From the NCBI RefSeq assembly GCF_024170005.1, contig NZ_JALJXJ010000023.1, positions 1 to 64,000 of the forward strand: a stretch of 64,000 bases of DNA, written 5' to 3'. The notes under the pieces are model-generated. The model did not search any database. It was not told the DNA's origin and saw nothing but the letters and a program-made list of their open reading frames with translations. Below are positions 26,740 to 36,930 of this stretch, one piece after another (the first letter of the stretch is position 1; each line of letters begins with the position of its first letter). The stretch comes from Azospirillum lipoferum (lineage in GTDB: Bacteria; Pseudomonadota; Alphaproteobacteria; Azospirillales; Azospirillaceae). The translations under genes were made by a program, and so were the position numbers.

Positions 26740-28314
26740 ATGACAGGGATCACGCGACGTCTGTTCAACACCGCCCTTGGCACGACGCTGGCCGCCGGCG
26801 GACTTTCGACTGGCATTTTGGGAACTTGGACTACCCCGGCACAGGCCCAGCAGGGTGGCGCTTCGGTGGTCACGGTCGCCACCATCGGCGAGCCGCCGAC
26901 GCTGGACCCGGTCGGCACCACCTCCGACCTCGTCAGCATCATCACCCAGCACATGTTCGAGACGCTGTTCACCTTCGACGGCGACTGGAAGCTGGCCCCG
27001 CTGGTGGCGTCGGCCCTGCCGCAGGTGTCGGCGGACGGCAAGACCTACACCATCCCGTTGCGCAGCGGCGTCACCTTCCATGACGGCAGCACCGTCACGG
27101 CGGACGACGTGGTCGCCTCGCTGGATCACTGGACCAAGGCCTCGCCGCGCGGCAAGACCGTCGCCCCGCTTGTGGAGAGCATCGCCGCCAAGGGTGCGGA
27201 CGCCGTCGTCATCGCGCTGAAGGAGCCCTTCGCGCCGCTGACCGCCCTGCTGGCGATGAACAACGGTGCGGCGGCCATCGTGCCGAAATCGGTGATCGAC
27301 GGGCCGGGCGCCCTGAAGTCGCTCATCGGCACCGGCCCCTACAAGCTGTTGGAGCACAAGCCCGACCAGTATATCCGGCTGGTGCGCCACGACGGCTACG
27401 CCTCCCCCGCCGGCACGCCCAGCGGCTATGCCGGCAGCCGCAAGGCCAACATCGGCGAGGTGCGCTTCGTCCCGGTGCCGAATGCCGCCACCCGTGTGTC
27501 GGGCGTGCTGGCCGGCCAGTACCAGTTCGCCGACAGCCTGCCGGCGGAAACCCTGCCGCGCATCAAGGGCGCGGCCGGCGTCAAGCCCGTGATCGTCAAG
27601 CCCTTCGGCTTCCCGCTGATGATCATGAATACCAAAACCGGCGTGATGGCGAACCCGAAGGTCCGTCAGGCGGTCCTGGCGGCGCTGGAGCCGAACGACA
27701 TGCTGCTGGCCGGCTTCGGCGACCCCGAATTCGTCCAGGCGGAGGGGTCGATCTACGCCCAGGGCACGCCCTATTACGACGCGGCCAGCGCCAAGCCCTA
27801 CGCCGACCATGCGTCCGGCAAGGCAGCGGAGTTGCTGAAGGCCGCCGGCTACAAGGGCGAGCCGATCCGCATCATGACCTCGGTGCAGTACGAGTTCCTG
27901 TACAAGATGAGCATGGTGGCGCAGGCCCAGCTCGAACTCGCCGGCTTCAAGGTCGATCTTCAGGTGCTGGACTGGGCGACCCTGTTGCAGCGCCGGGGCG
28001 ACGACAAGGGGTGGGACGCCTTCTTCACCTACCACACCTTCGTGCCGGAACCGTCGCTGATCACGGTGCTGAACCCGAGCTATCCCGGCTGGTGGGACAG
28101 CCCGGCCAAGCGCGAGGCGCTGGCCGCCTTCAACCGCGAGATGGACCCGGCCGCCCGCAAGGCCAAGTGGGTGACCTTGCAGTCGCTGTTCTACAGCGAG
28201 GTGCCGAGCATCAAGGTCGGCGAGTTCTACAACCTCGCCGCCAGCAGCGACAAGCTGACCGGCTACACCCCGACGCCCTGGCCGTTCTTCTGGAACACCG
28301 ACCTGAAGGGCTGA
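26740..28314 (+). CDS. Family-5 ABC substrate-binding protein (peptide/opine/D-amino-acid compound)
   Basis: A 524-residue periplasmic binding protein. A twin-arginine-like start (ITRRLFNTALGTTLAAGG) and signal peptide with cleavage near AQA-QQG are followed by an SBP_bac_5 domain (about 75-440), with ATIGEPPTLDPVGTTSD near its start. GGGAGG is placed 6 bp before the ATG at 26740. It heads an importer operon with two permeases, two ATPases and three metabolic enzymes. D-aminoacylase- and DSD1-like partners suggest a ligand containing an acylated or peptide-bound D-amino acid, but the ligand is not encoded in any motif I can read. Confidence 0.88.
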   Translation: MTGITRRLFNTALGTTLAAGGLSTGILGTWTTPAQAQQGGASVVTVATIGEPPTLDPVGTTSDLVSIITQHMFETLFTFDGDWKLAPLVASALPQVSADGKTYTIPLRSGVTFHDGSTVTADDVVASLDHWTKASPRGKTVAPLVESIAAKGADAVVIALKEPFAPLTALLAMNNGAAAIVPKSVIDGPGALKSLIGTGPYKLLEHKPDQYIRLVRHDGYASPAGTPSGYAGSRKANIGEVRFVPVPNAATRVSGVLAGQYQFADSLPAETLPRIKGAAGVKPVIVKPFGFPLMIMNTKTGVMANPKVRQAVLAALEPNDMLLAGFGDPEFVQAEGSIYAQGTPYYDAASAKPYADHASGKAAELLKAAGYKGEPIRIMTSVQYEFLYKMSMVAQAQLELAGFKVDLQVLDWATLLQRRGDDKGWDAFFTYHTFVPEPSLITVLNPSYPGWWDSPAKREALAAFNREMDPAARKAKWVTLQSLFYSEVPSIKVGEFYNLAASSDKLTGYTPTPWPFFWNTDLKG

Positions 28315-28336
28315 GGGAGTCCCCCTCTCCCGAATA

Positions 28337-28475
28337 CCCCCTCTCCCCCCGGGGAGAGGGTCGGGGTGAGGGGGATGCATTGGGTGGATTGGGGGCCGAT
28401 CAGAGCGTCTCAATTCTTGTAAATCCTCGCCGCGCGTCCCCCTCACCCTAACCCTCTCCCCGGGGGGGAGAGGGG
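28337..28475. repeat. Facing pair of REP-like GGGGAGAGGG repeats, copies 2 and 3
   Basis: One unit (28337-28375) reads CCCCTCTCCCCCC, GGGGAGAGGG, then TCGGGGTGAGGGGG. The second (28438-28475) is close to its reverse complement. Together they form an inverted pair around about 60 bp, in the 182-bp gap between the binding-protein and permease genes. Such a structure could stabilise the upstream mRNA so that binding protein is made in excess. Confidence 0.75.
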
Positions 28476-28496
28476 ATTGCTTACGGGACCGCAACC

Positions 28497-29438
28497 ATGC
28501 TCGTTTACATCGTCCGCCGGTTCGCCGGCATGATGGTCGTCATGCTGCTCGTCGCCATGGTGGTCTTTTTGATCGCCCGCGTCGTGCCGGGCGATCCTGC
28601 CGCCGTCATGCTGGGGTCCTCCGCCACGCCGGAGGACATCGCGGCGCTGCGCGGCCGGCTCGGGCTCGACGAACCGCTGCTGACGCAGTTCCTGCTCTAT
28701 CTCGGGCAGATCGTCCGCTTCGACTTGGGCGAGTCCATCTTCCTCAACCGTCCGGTGGCGCAGGCGCTGGCCGAACGGTCGGAGCTGACCGGGCTGCTGA
28801 CCATGATGTCGGTGGGCATCGCCATGCTGATCGGCGTGCCGGTCGGCATCCTTTCGGCGGCCAAGCGCGGCGGACTGGTCGACCAGACCGCGGTCGGGCT
28901 CGCCATGCTGGCGGCCAGCATTCCCAGCTTCTGGATCGGCCTGACGCTGATCAAGTATCTGGCGGTCGACCATGCCTGGTTCCCGGTCGCCGGCTACGGT
29001 CCGCCCGATGCCGACCTGATCGAGCGGATGCGCCATCTGGTGCTGCCGGCCATCGCCCTCGGCATCCCCAACTCGGCGCTGATCCTGCGCTTCACCCGCA
29101 CCAGCATGCTGGACGTGATGAGCCACGATTACGTCCGCACCGCGCGGGCCAAGGGGCTGCCGCCGCTGGTCGTCGTGCTGAAGCATGCGCTGCGCAACGC
29201 GATGATCCCGATCCTGACGGTGATCGGCCTGACCACCGCGGTGATGATCGCCGGCGCCATCGTGACGGAAACCGTGTTCGGTCTGCCCGGCGTCGGCAAC
29301 CTGATCGTCTCGGCCGTGCTGCGCCGCGACTATCCGGTGATCCAGGGTGCCCTGCTGGTGGTGTCCGCCATCTATGTGCTGATCAACCTGACGGTCGACC
29401 TGCTCTACGCCGTGGTCGATCCGCGGGTCCGTTATTGA
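28497..29438 (+). CDS. ABC permease, DppB type
   Basis: A 313-residue inner-membrane permease with six predicted helices. The DppB/OppB N-terminal pattern (MLVYIVRRFAGMMVVMLLVAMVVFLIARVVPGDPA) is present. The EAA loop that contacts the ATPase is DYVRTARAKGLPPLVVVLKHALRNAMIPI (about 205-235), followed by ETVFGLPGVGNLI. It ends 14 bp before its DppC-type partner, with which it forms the heterodimeric channel. Confidence 0.9.
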   Translation: MLVYIVRRFAGMMVVMLLVAMVVFLIARVVPGDPAAVMLGSSATPEDIAALRGRLGLDEPLLTQFLLYLGQIVRFDLGESIFLNRPVAQALAERSELTGLLTMMSVGIAMLIGVPVGILSAAKRGGLVDQTAVGLAMLAASIPSFWIGLTLIKYLAVDHAWFPVAGYGPPDADLIERMRHLVLPAIALGIPNSALILRFTRTSMLDVMSHDYVRTARAKGLPPLVVVLKHALRNAMIPILTVIGLTTAVMIAGAIVTETVFGLPGVGNLIVSAVLRRDYPVIQGALLVVSAIYVLINLTVDLLYAVVDPRVRY

Positions 29439-29452
29439 GAGGGAGGGTTTCC

Positions 29453-30361
29453 ATGGCAAGCGTCCCCGCCGGTCACGGCGCCGTTCCCCTTCCCTCTTCC
29501 GCAAAGGCCGGGAACAGCCGGTCGCCGGCCGCCCTGCTGCTGCGCCAGCTGTTCCGCCGCCGGCTGGTGGTGCTGTCCTTCCTGGTCATGCTGGCGATCC
29601 TGGCGGTGGCGCTGCTGGCGCCGTGGATCACTCCCTTCAACCCGATGAAGATGGACATCCTCGGCCGGCTGAAGCCGCCGACCGCCGCCCACTGGTTCGG
29701 CACCGACGAATATGGCCGCGACGTGCTGTCCCGCGTGATGCTGGGCGCCCGGCTGTCGCTGCTGGTCGGCCTGCTGGTCGTGGTGGTGGCGACGCTGCTC
29801 GGCACGCTGCTGGGGCTGGCCGCCGGCTATATCCGGCCGCTCGACGGCGTGCTGATGCGGCTGACCGACGCGCTGATGGCCTTCCCGGACATCCTGCTCG
29901 CCATCGCCTTCATGGCGGCGCTGGGGCCGTCGCTCTACAACGTCGTGCTGGCGCTCGGCATCGTCTATACGCCGCGCGTCGCCCGCGTTGTGCGCGCCGC
30001 CTGCCTCGTGGTGCGCGAGATGCCGTTCATCGAGGCGGCGACGGCGCTCGGCGCGTCGACCCCGCGCATCGTCTTCCTGCACATCCTGCCCAACCTGATG
30101 TCGCCGATCCTGGTGCAGGCCACCTTCATCTTCGCCTACGCCATCCTGACGGAGGCGGCGCTGTCCTTCCTCGGCGTCGGCGTGCCGCCGACCACCCCGA
30201 CCTGGGGCAACATGATCGCCAGCGCCCAGCAGTATTTCCAGCAGGCCGACTGGCTGATCCTGTTCCCCGGCTGCGCCATCGTCCTGACCGTGCTGTCGCT
30301 CCAGATCGTCGGCGACGGGCTGCGCGACGCGCTCGACCCCCGGCTCCAGAAGGCCAAATGA
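29453..30361 (+). CDS. ABC permease, DppC type
   Basis: A 302-residue permease with a cytoplasmic N-terminal tail, a first helix at about 40-60, the periplasmic segment HWFGTDEYGRDVLSRVMLGARLSL and an EAA loop in PFIEAATALGASTPRIVFLHILPNL (about 190-215). The ATG at 29453 has GGGAGGG upstream. Its stop (30359-30361) overlaps a possible ATG of the next gene. Confidence 0.9.
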   Translation: MASVPAGHGAVPLPSSAKAGNSRSPAALLLRQLFRRRLVVLSFLVMLAILAVALLAPWITPFNPMKMDILGRLKPPTAAHWFGTDEYGRDVLSRVMLGARLSLLVGLLVVVVATLLGTLLGLAAGYIRPLDGVLMRLTDALMAFPDILLAIAFMAALGPSLYNVVLALGIVYTPRVARVVRAACLVVREMPFIEAATALGASTPRIVFLHILPNLMSPILVQATFIFAYAILTEAALSFLGVGVPPTTPTWGNMIASAQQYFQQADWLILFPGCAIVLTVLSLQIVGDGLRDALDPRLQKAK

Positions 30362-30378
30362 CCAGAAGGCCAAACGAG

Positions 30379-31983
30379 ATGAGTGCATCCCTCCTCATCA
30401 AGGGCGCCCGCGTCATCGACGGCACCGGCGCCCCCTGGTTCCCCGCCGACGTGCTGGTGGAGCGCGGACGCATCGCCGCCGTCGGCCCGATGCTGGACGC
30501 ACCCGACGCCGAACCGCTGGAGGCGCAGGGTCGCTTCCTGGCTCCCGGCTTCATCGACGCCCATTGCCACGACGATTTGATCCAGCTGCGCCAGCCCGGC
30601 CGGCCGGAGAAGGTGGCGCAGGGCGTCACCACCGTGGTGGTCGGCAACTGCTCCTTCGGCCTCTACCCACAGAGCCCCGACAGCAGCGGCCCCTTGCGCG
30701 AGCATTTCGGCAATCTGCTGGGCACGGTGTCCGATCAGGAGACCTTCGCCGATTTCGCCGGCTACCGGGCGGCGCTCGACGGGCGCGGCACCGCCATCAA
30801 CCTCGTCTCGCTGGTCGGCCACGCCGCTCTCCGCCTCGCCGTCATGGGCTGGCAGAACCGTGCCGCCACCGCGCCGGAGCGCGAGGCGATGGCGGCCCTG
30901 CTGGCCGACCAGCTTCGCCAGGGCGCGCACGGCCTGTCGCTCGGCCTCGTCTATCCGCCGAGCGCCTGGGCCGACCGCGCCGAACTGGTGCGGCTGGCGG
31001 AGGTGGTGGCGGAGCATGGCGCCCTGCTGACCGCCCATGTCCGCTCCTACGAGGGCGGGCTGATCGCCTCGGTGGACGAGTTCCTCGATCTGCTGAAGGC
31101 GGGCGGGGCGAGCGGTCTGCTCTCCCACCTGCAAGCGGCCGGGCGGCCCTATTGGGGCAGCCTGCCGCGGGCGGTGGAGCGGTTGGAGATCGCCCGCAAG
31201 GGCGGCACCGACGTCAGTTTCGACATGTACCCCTACCCGGCCGGCTCCAGCACCATCCTGCAACTGCTGCCGCCCTCGGCGCTGGCCGGCGGGGTGGAGG
31301 CTCTGCTGGCGCGGATGGCCGATCCCGACGGGCTGGCGGCGCTGCGCCGCGCGGTGGAGGACGGTGAGGCGCCAAACGACGCCGGTTGGGAATCCAAGAT
31401 CCGCCTGATCGGCTGGGAGAATGTCCGCATCGGCGGCGTCGGAGAGCCGGACCTGCGCACTCTGGAAGGGCTGTCTCTGACCGAAATTGCCGAAGTCGCA
31501 AAAGAATCGCCCTTCGACACGCTGGTCCGCCTGATCCGCGCCGACCGCGGCCGCACCAACATCGTCATGTTCCAGCTGGCCGAGGCCGATCTGGACACCG
31601 CGCTGTCGCACCCGCTGCACATGCTGGGGTCGGACGGGCTGCCGCGCGAGACCGGCAAGCCGCACCCGCGCGCCTTCGGCAGCTTCCCGCGCTATCTCGC
31701 CCGCGCCATCAAGGGCGAAGGCGGGCTGGGACTGGAGGATACCGTGCGTCACATGACCGCCGTCCCGGCGCAGCGCTTCGGCCTGTCCGACCGCGGGCTG
31801 GTCCGGCCGGGCATGGTGGCCGATCTGACCCTGTTCACCGCCAACGTGGCGGACCGCGCGACCTTCCAGGATCCGACGCGCCCGCCCCACGGCATCACCG
31901 ACGTGCTCGTCGCCGGACAGTTCGTCCTGCGGGACGGCGGGCATACCGGCGCGCGTCCGGGCAAGGCCCTGGCCCGCGCCTGA
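30379..31983 (+). CDS. D-aminoacylase-type amidohydrolase (N-acyl-D-amino-acid deacylase family)
   Basis: A 534-residue zinc amidohydrolase. The metal site HxH is at His62 and His64 (IDAHCHDD). Cys91 lies in VVVGNCSFG, a metal-bridging position in D-aminoacylases. Further ligands come from TAHVRSYEG and LSHLQAAG. The C-terminal catalytic Asp segment is GSDGLPRETGKPHPRAFGSFPR. The family removes acyl groups from N-acyl-D-amino acids. I choose the ATG at 30379 (AAGG with a 9-nt spacer). An in-frame ATG at 30358 overlaps the permease stop but has AAGG only 4 nt away; both sites come from a 13-bp tandem duplication. Confidence 0.82.
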   Translation: MSASLLIKGARVIDGTGAPWFPADVLVERGRIAAVGPMLDAPDAEPLEAQGRFLAPGFIDAHCHDDLIQLRQPGRPEKVAQGVTTVVVGNCSFGLYPQSPDSSGPLREHFGNLLGTVSDQETFADFAGYRAALDGRGTAINLVSLVGHAALRLAVMGWQNRAATAPEREAMAALLADQLRQGAHGLSLGLVYPPSAWADRAELVRLAEVVAEHGALLTAHVRSYEGGLIASVDEFLDLLKAGGASGLLSHLQAAGRPYWGSLPRAVERLEIARKGGTDVSFDMYPYPAGSSTILQLLPPSALAGGVEALLARMADPDGLAALRRAVEDGEAPNDAGWESKIRLIGWENVRIGGVGEPDLRTLEGLSLTEIAEVAKESPFDTLVRLIRADRGRTNIVMFQLAEADLDTALSHPLHMLGSDGLPRETGKPHPRAFGSFPRYLARAIKGEGGLGLEDTVRHMTAVPAQRFGLSDRGLVRPGMVADLTLFTANVADRATFQDPTRPPHGITDVLVAGQFVLRDGGHTGARPGKALARA

Positions 31984-32022
31984 CCCATCAAGACACCGAG
32001 TTTCAAAACCAGTGAGGACCCG

Positions 32023-32406
32023 ATGACCAACCGCAAGCCGATCTTCGCCGAAAAGGGTGCGAAGCCCGCCGGCCAGTACAGCCACGCCATCGTCGCGAAC
32101 GGCTTCGTCTATGTGTCGGGCCAGGGGCCGCACCATCCGGAGACCGGCGCGCTGCCCGAGGATTTCGCCGGCGAGGTGCGTCAGACCCTGCGCAACCTGG
32201 AGATCATCCTGAAGGCCGCCGGCACCGACCTCGCCCATGTGGTGAAGGTCAACAGCTACCTCAGCGACCTCGGCCGCTTCCAGGAATACAACGCGCTCTA
32301 TTCGGAATTCTTCCCGACCGAGCCGCCGGCCCGCACCACCATCGGCTGCCAGCTGAACAACATCCAGGTCGAAATCGACTGCATCGCCGTCCTGCCGACG
32401 GCGTAA
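32023..32406 (+). CDS. RidA/YjgF-family enamine/imine deaminase
   Basis: A 127-residue Rid protein of standard length. Arg104 in PPARTTIGCQL corresponds to the catalytic Arg of RidA, and VYVSGQGPHHPETGAL matches the family's N-terminal segment. RidA proteins hydrolyse reactive 2-aminoacrylate-type enamines released by PLP-dependent dehydratases. A PLP enzyme follows 77 bp downstream, so the pair makes chemical sense. Confidence 0.88.
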   Translation: MTNRKPIFAEKGAKPAGQYSHAIVANGFVYVSGQGPHHPETGALPEDFAGEVRQTLRNLEIILKAAGTDLAHVVKVNSYLSDLGRFQEYNALYSEFFPTEPPARTTIGCQLNNIQVEIDCIAVLPTA

Positions 32407-32483
32407 CATCCTATGCGTACGGCCGATCCCGCGGCTTCACCGCCGGGGTCGGCCCTTTCCCTCTTCGCCTTTGGAGCGGTCCC

Positions 32484-33542
32484 ATGCGCGTCGACGAACT
32501 CGACACCCCCGTCCCCGTCATCGACCTCGACCGGGTCGAGCATAACCTGACCAAGATGCAGGCATACTGCGACCGGCACGGGTTGGCGCTGCGCCCGCAC
32601 ATCAAGACCCACAAGCTTCCCCAATTCGCGCTGCGCCAGATCGAGCTGGGCGCCGTCGGCATCACCTGTCAGAAGATCAGCGAGGCGATGGTGATGGCCG
32701 AGGCCGGCTGCGCCGACATCCTGCTGACCTACCCCATCGTCGGCGCCGCCAAGGTGGCGCCGCTGGCCGAGCTGGCCGGCAAGACCAAGCTGACGGTGGC
32801 GCTGGACAACGCCGTGGCGCTCGACACCGTGGCGGCAGCCGCCGCGCAGGCCGGCGTCGAGATCGGCATCCTGGTGGAGTTCGACAGCGGCGACGGCCGC
32901 TGCGGCGTGCAGACCCCGGACGAGGTGCTGACGCTGGCCCGCCGCGCCGCCGGCAACGGGCTGACCCGCTTCCGCGGCCTGATGACCTATCCGCGCGGCC
33001 CCCGCACCGTGCCCTTCGTCACCGAGACGCGCGCCCTGCTGGACGGCGCCGGCATCGCAGTGGAGACGGTGTCGGTCGGCGGCACTCCCGGCTGCTGGGA
33101 CACCCACGAGCTTCCCGGCGTGACCGAGCTGCGCGTCGGCACCTACATCTACCACGACCGCGCCACCGTCGGCGCCGGGGTGGCGACGCTGGACGAGTGC
33201 GCCGTGCATGTCCACGCCACCGTGGTCAGCCGCCCCACCCCCGACCGCGCCGTTCTGGATTGCGGCAGCAAAACGCTGTCGAGCGACCGCGTCGCCCCGT
33301 CGGTCGGCGAAGGCTACGGCCTGATCCTCGACTACCCCGACGCGGTGATCGTCCGCGTCAACGAGGAGCATGCGGTGGTCGACCTCAGCAAGAGCGAAAC
33401 GAAGCCGGAGATCGGCGACCGCGTGCGCATTCTGCCCAACCATGTCTGCGTGGTGACCAACCTGCACGACCGCATGGCGATCACCCGCAACGGCGAGGTC
33501 GTCGGCGACTGGCCGGTGCCGGCGCGCGGCTGCACCCGCTGA
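32484..33542 (+). CDS. DSD1-family PLP enzyme (D-threonine aldolase / D-serine dehydratase type)
   Basis: A 352-residue fold-type III PLP protein. The alanine-racemase-like barrel begins TPVPVIDLDRVEHNL, and the Schiff-base Lys is in LRPHIKTHK. The C-terminal D-serine-dehydratase-like domain has the zinc-binding HxC in PNHVCVVTN. The family includes D-threonine aldolase and eukaryote-type D-serine dehydratase, and sequence alone does not separate them. The upstream RidA favours dehydratase chemistry. GGAG precedes the ATG at 32484. It is co-transcribed with the importer. Confidence 0.82.
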   Translation: MRVDELDTPVPVIDLDRVEHNLTKMQAYCDRHGLALRPHIKTHKLPQFALRQIELGAVGITCQKISEAMVMAEAGCADILLTYPIVGAAKVAPLAELAGKTKLTVALDNAVALDTVAAAAAQAGVEIGILVEFDSGDGRCGVQTPDEVLTLARRAAGNGLTRFRGLMTYPRGPRTVPFVTETRALLDGAGIAVETVSVGGTPGCWDTHELPGVTELRVGTYIYHDRATVGAGVATLDECAVHVHATVVSRPTPDRAVLDCGSKTLSSDRVAPSVGEGYGLILDYPDAVIVRVNEEHAVVDLSKSETKPEIGDRVRILPNHVCVVTNLHDRMAITRNGEVVGDWPVPARGCTR

Positions 33543-33563
33543 CTCCAGATCCGGGATCCCGTC

Positions 33564-34564
<1,001 letters not shown>

Positions 34565-34568
<4 letters not shown>

Positions 34569-35581
34569 GTGCCGTGACTGCTACCGAACAGCCCCTGCTG
34601 AGCGTCCGCAATCTGGAGAAGCGCTTTCCGGTGCGCGGCGGGCTGCTGCAACGGCCGGTCGGCTGGGTGAAGGCGGTGGACGATTTGTCCTTCGACCTGA
34701 ACCGCGGCGAGGTGCTGGGGCTGGTCGGCGAATCCGGATCGGGCAAGACCACCGCCGGGCGCAGCATCCTGCGGCTGATCGAGCCGACCGGCGGCTCCAT
34801 CCGCTTCAACGGACAGGAGATCATCGGTCTGCCGACGGCGGAGATGCGGGCGCAGCGCCGCCGCATGCAGATCGTCTTCCAGGACCCCTATGCCAGCCTC
34901 GACCCGCGCCAGCGCGTGCGCGACGTGATCGGCGAGGCGCTGGTGATCCACAACATCGGCACCCGCGCCGACCGCCGCGACCGGATCGCCGCGCTGCTGG
35001 AGAAGGTCGGCCTGACCGCCGACGCCATGGACCGCTTCCCGCACGAATTCTCCGGCGGCCAGCGCCAGCGCATCGGCATCGCCCGCGCGCTCGCGGTTGA
35101 ACCCGACTTCATCGTCGCGGACGAGCCGGTCTCGGCGCTCGACGTCTCGGTGCAGGCGCAGGTGGTCAACCTGCTGGGCGACTTGCAGCGCGAGCTGGGG
35201 CTGGCGGTGCTGTTCATCGCCCATGATCTGGCGGTGGTGCGCTACATCAGCGACCGGGTGGCGGTGATGTATCTCGGCCGCCTGATGGAGATCGCGCCGA
35301 GCGATTCCCTGTACGAGCGCCCGCGCCACCCCTACACCATGGCCTTGCTGTCGGCCGCCCCCGACCCGGACCCCGACGCGCCGAAGACCCGCATGCTGCT
35401 GGATGGCGACGTGCCGAGCCCGATGAACCCGCCGTCCGGCTGCGTCTTCCGCACCCGCTGCCCCTTCGCCCTGCCGGCCTGCGCGGAGCCGGAAGCCCGG
35501 ACGCTGCGCGAGGTGGCACCGGGGCATTCGGTGGCGTGCATCCGGGATGATGTGGGGGCGGGGATGGCGACCAGGGCATGA
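34565..35581 (+). CDS. ABC ATPase, DppF type
   Basis: A 338-residue ATPase paired with the preceding DppD-type subunit (ATGA overlap). Walker A is GESGSGKT, the signature FSGGQRQRIGIARAL, Walker B FIVADEPVSALD, the H-loop FIAHDLA, and the C-terminal Cys segment CVFRTRCPFALPAC. All motifs are intact. The part from 35101 to the end was copied to 36931-37345, where it has decayed. Confidence 0.92.
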
Positions 35582-35586
35582 TTGGG

Positions 35587-35621
35587 GTGGGGGCGTCGAT
35601 CCCGGTCGTCGAAGCCCCCAC
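35587..35621. terminator. Stem-loop between convergent dppF-type and SDR genes
   Basis: GTGGGGGC-g-TCGA (35587-35599) and TCGA-a-GCCCCCAC (35609-35621) pair at 12 of 13 positions. There is no T-run, so it is a bidirectional hairpin barrier rather than a textbook intrinsic terminator. Confidence 0.55.
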
Positions 35622-35647
35622 GCCCGGACGGTCAGACGCTCAAGCCG

Positions 35648-36382
35648 TCAGACCTGCGCCAACCCGCCGTCGACGAAGACTTCGCCGCCGGTCATGAAGC
35701 TGCTGTCGGCGGAGGCCAGGAACGCCGCCACCGCGCCGGATTCCGAAGGGTCGCCGATGCGGCCGATGGGCGTGGTGCTGCCGAGCGCGTCCATGGCCTC
35801 CTCGCCCACGACCTCCAGCGCCAGCTCCGTCCTGGTCGGCCCGGGCGACAGCACGTTGACGCGGATGCCGGTGCCGCGCAGGTCCAGCGCCCAACTGCGC
35901 GCCAGATTGCGGATCGCCGCCTTGGTCGCGCTGTAGATGCTGAATTGCGGCGTCCCCATCACCCCCGCGCTCGACCCGGTCAGGATGATCGAGGACCCCG
36001 CCTTCATCAGCGGCAGGGCCTTCTGCACCGTGAAGACCAGCCCCTTCACATTGACGCCGAAAATCTGGTCGTAATGCTCGGGCGTGATCTGCCCGAGCGG
36101 CGCGAACGATCCCGTCCCGGCATTGGCGAACAGGATGTCGAGCCCGCCCCGTTCGGCCTTCACCGTGTCGTACAGCCGGTCGAGGTCGGACAGGTCGGTG
36201 ACCGATCCCCTGACCGCCCGCGCCGAAGCCCCCAGCCGCGCCACGGCGGCGTCGAGCGCCTCCTGCCTGCGGCCGAAGAGGTAGACGAACGCCCCTTCCT
36301 CGATGAAGCGCTTGGCCGCACCCAAGCCGATGCCGCTGCCGCCGCCGGTCACCACCGCGGTCTTGCCCTGTAGCCTGCTCAT
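35648..36382 (-). CDS. Short-chain dehydrogenase/reductase
   Basis: A 244-residue classical SDR. The NAD(P)-binding motif TGGGSGIGLG is near residue 12, NAG in LFANAGTGSF, and the catalytic Ser and YSATK (Tyr-x3-Lys) lie in LTGSSAGVMGTPQFSIYSATKAA. PGPTRT follows. The ATG at 36380-36382 has GGGAGC upstream; a longer in-frame start adds an unlikely tail. It is divergent from an HxlR-type regulator. HxlR-SDR pairs usually respond to quinones, aldehydes or oxidants; the substrate is unknown. Confidence 0.87.
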   Translation of the reverse strand: MSRLQGKTAVVTGGGSGIGLGAAKRFIEEGAFVYLFGRRQEALDAAVARLGASARAVRGSVTDLSDLDRLYDTVKAERGGLDILFANAGTGSFAPLGQITPEHYDQIFGVNVKGLVFTVQKALPLMKAGSSIILTGSSAGVMGTPQFSIYSATKAAIRNLARSWALDLRGTGIRVNVLSPGPTRTELALEVVGEEAMDALGSTTPIGRIGDPSESGAVAAFLASADSSFMTGGEVFVDGGLAQV

Positions 36383-36468
36383 GATGTGCTCCCTGGTTGA
36401 GGTTGCACTGAACTGGCGAGCCACCCACCTATGGACAAGTATGCACCTTTTTGTAAGTGCCCCAGAAA
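36383..36468. promoter_or_regulatory. SDR/HxlR divergent promoter region
   Basis: AAGTATGCAC and TAAGTGC elements flank a T-run (about 36436-36460), giving a GCAC-N10-GTGC inverted arrangement. The GTAT/AAGTGC type of element is typical of HxlR-family binding regions, so autoregulation and control of the SDR are likely. Confidence 0.4.
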
Positions 36469-36930
36469 ATGACGGCCCGGAAAATGACAGCCTCGAAAAC
36501 CAAGACTGATCCTTCGGTCCCCTCCCCGCCGCCGCAGACCGCGTCGCCGGAGGGGACCTGCACCCCGACCCTGCCCGGCTTCACCTGCGGCCTCGACGCG
36601 ACGCTGCGGATCATCGCCGCCAAGTGGAAGCCGCTGATCCTGTATTTCCTGGCCCAGGGCGGCCCCTACCGCTATGGCGAACTCCGGCGGGCGATCCGCG
36701 ACGTCAGCGACAAGATGCTGATCCAGCAGCTCAAGGAACTGGAAAGCGACGGGCTGGTGAAGCGGACCGACTACAAGGAAATCCCCCCGCGGGTGGACTA
36801 CAGCCTGACCCCGCTGGGCCACAGCCTGGCCGAGGCGCTGGTGCCGCTCTGTTCCTGGGGCACGGAGCACATGGACGAGGTCAGCCGGGTCTTCGCCAAG
36901 CGGGAGGGCTGGGGCGCGAAGGGGCGGTGA
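36469..36930 (+). CDS. HxlR-family transcriptional regulator
   Basis: A 153-residue winged-helix regulator. The HxlR core (about 40-135) contains a Cys at its start (GFTCGLDATLRIIAAKWKPLILYFL), a position that senses oxidants or electrophiles in several family members. YGELRRAIRDVSDKMLIQQLKELESDGLVKR is the recognition helix and wing. Start codon uncertain: GTG 36457, ATG 36469 and ATG 36484 are in frame and none has a clear ribosome site. It is divergent from the SDR. Confidence 0.85.
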   Translation: MTARKMTASKTKTDPSVPSPPPQTASPEGTCTPTLPGFTCGLDATLRIIAAKWKPLILYFLAQGGPYRYGELRRAIRDVSDKMLIQQLKELESDGLVKRTDYKEIPPRVDYSLTPLGHSLAEALVPLCSWGTEHMDEVSRVFAKREGWGAKGR

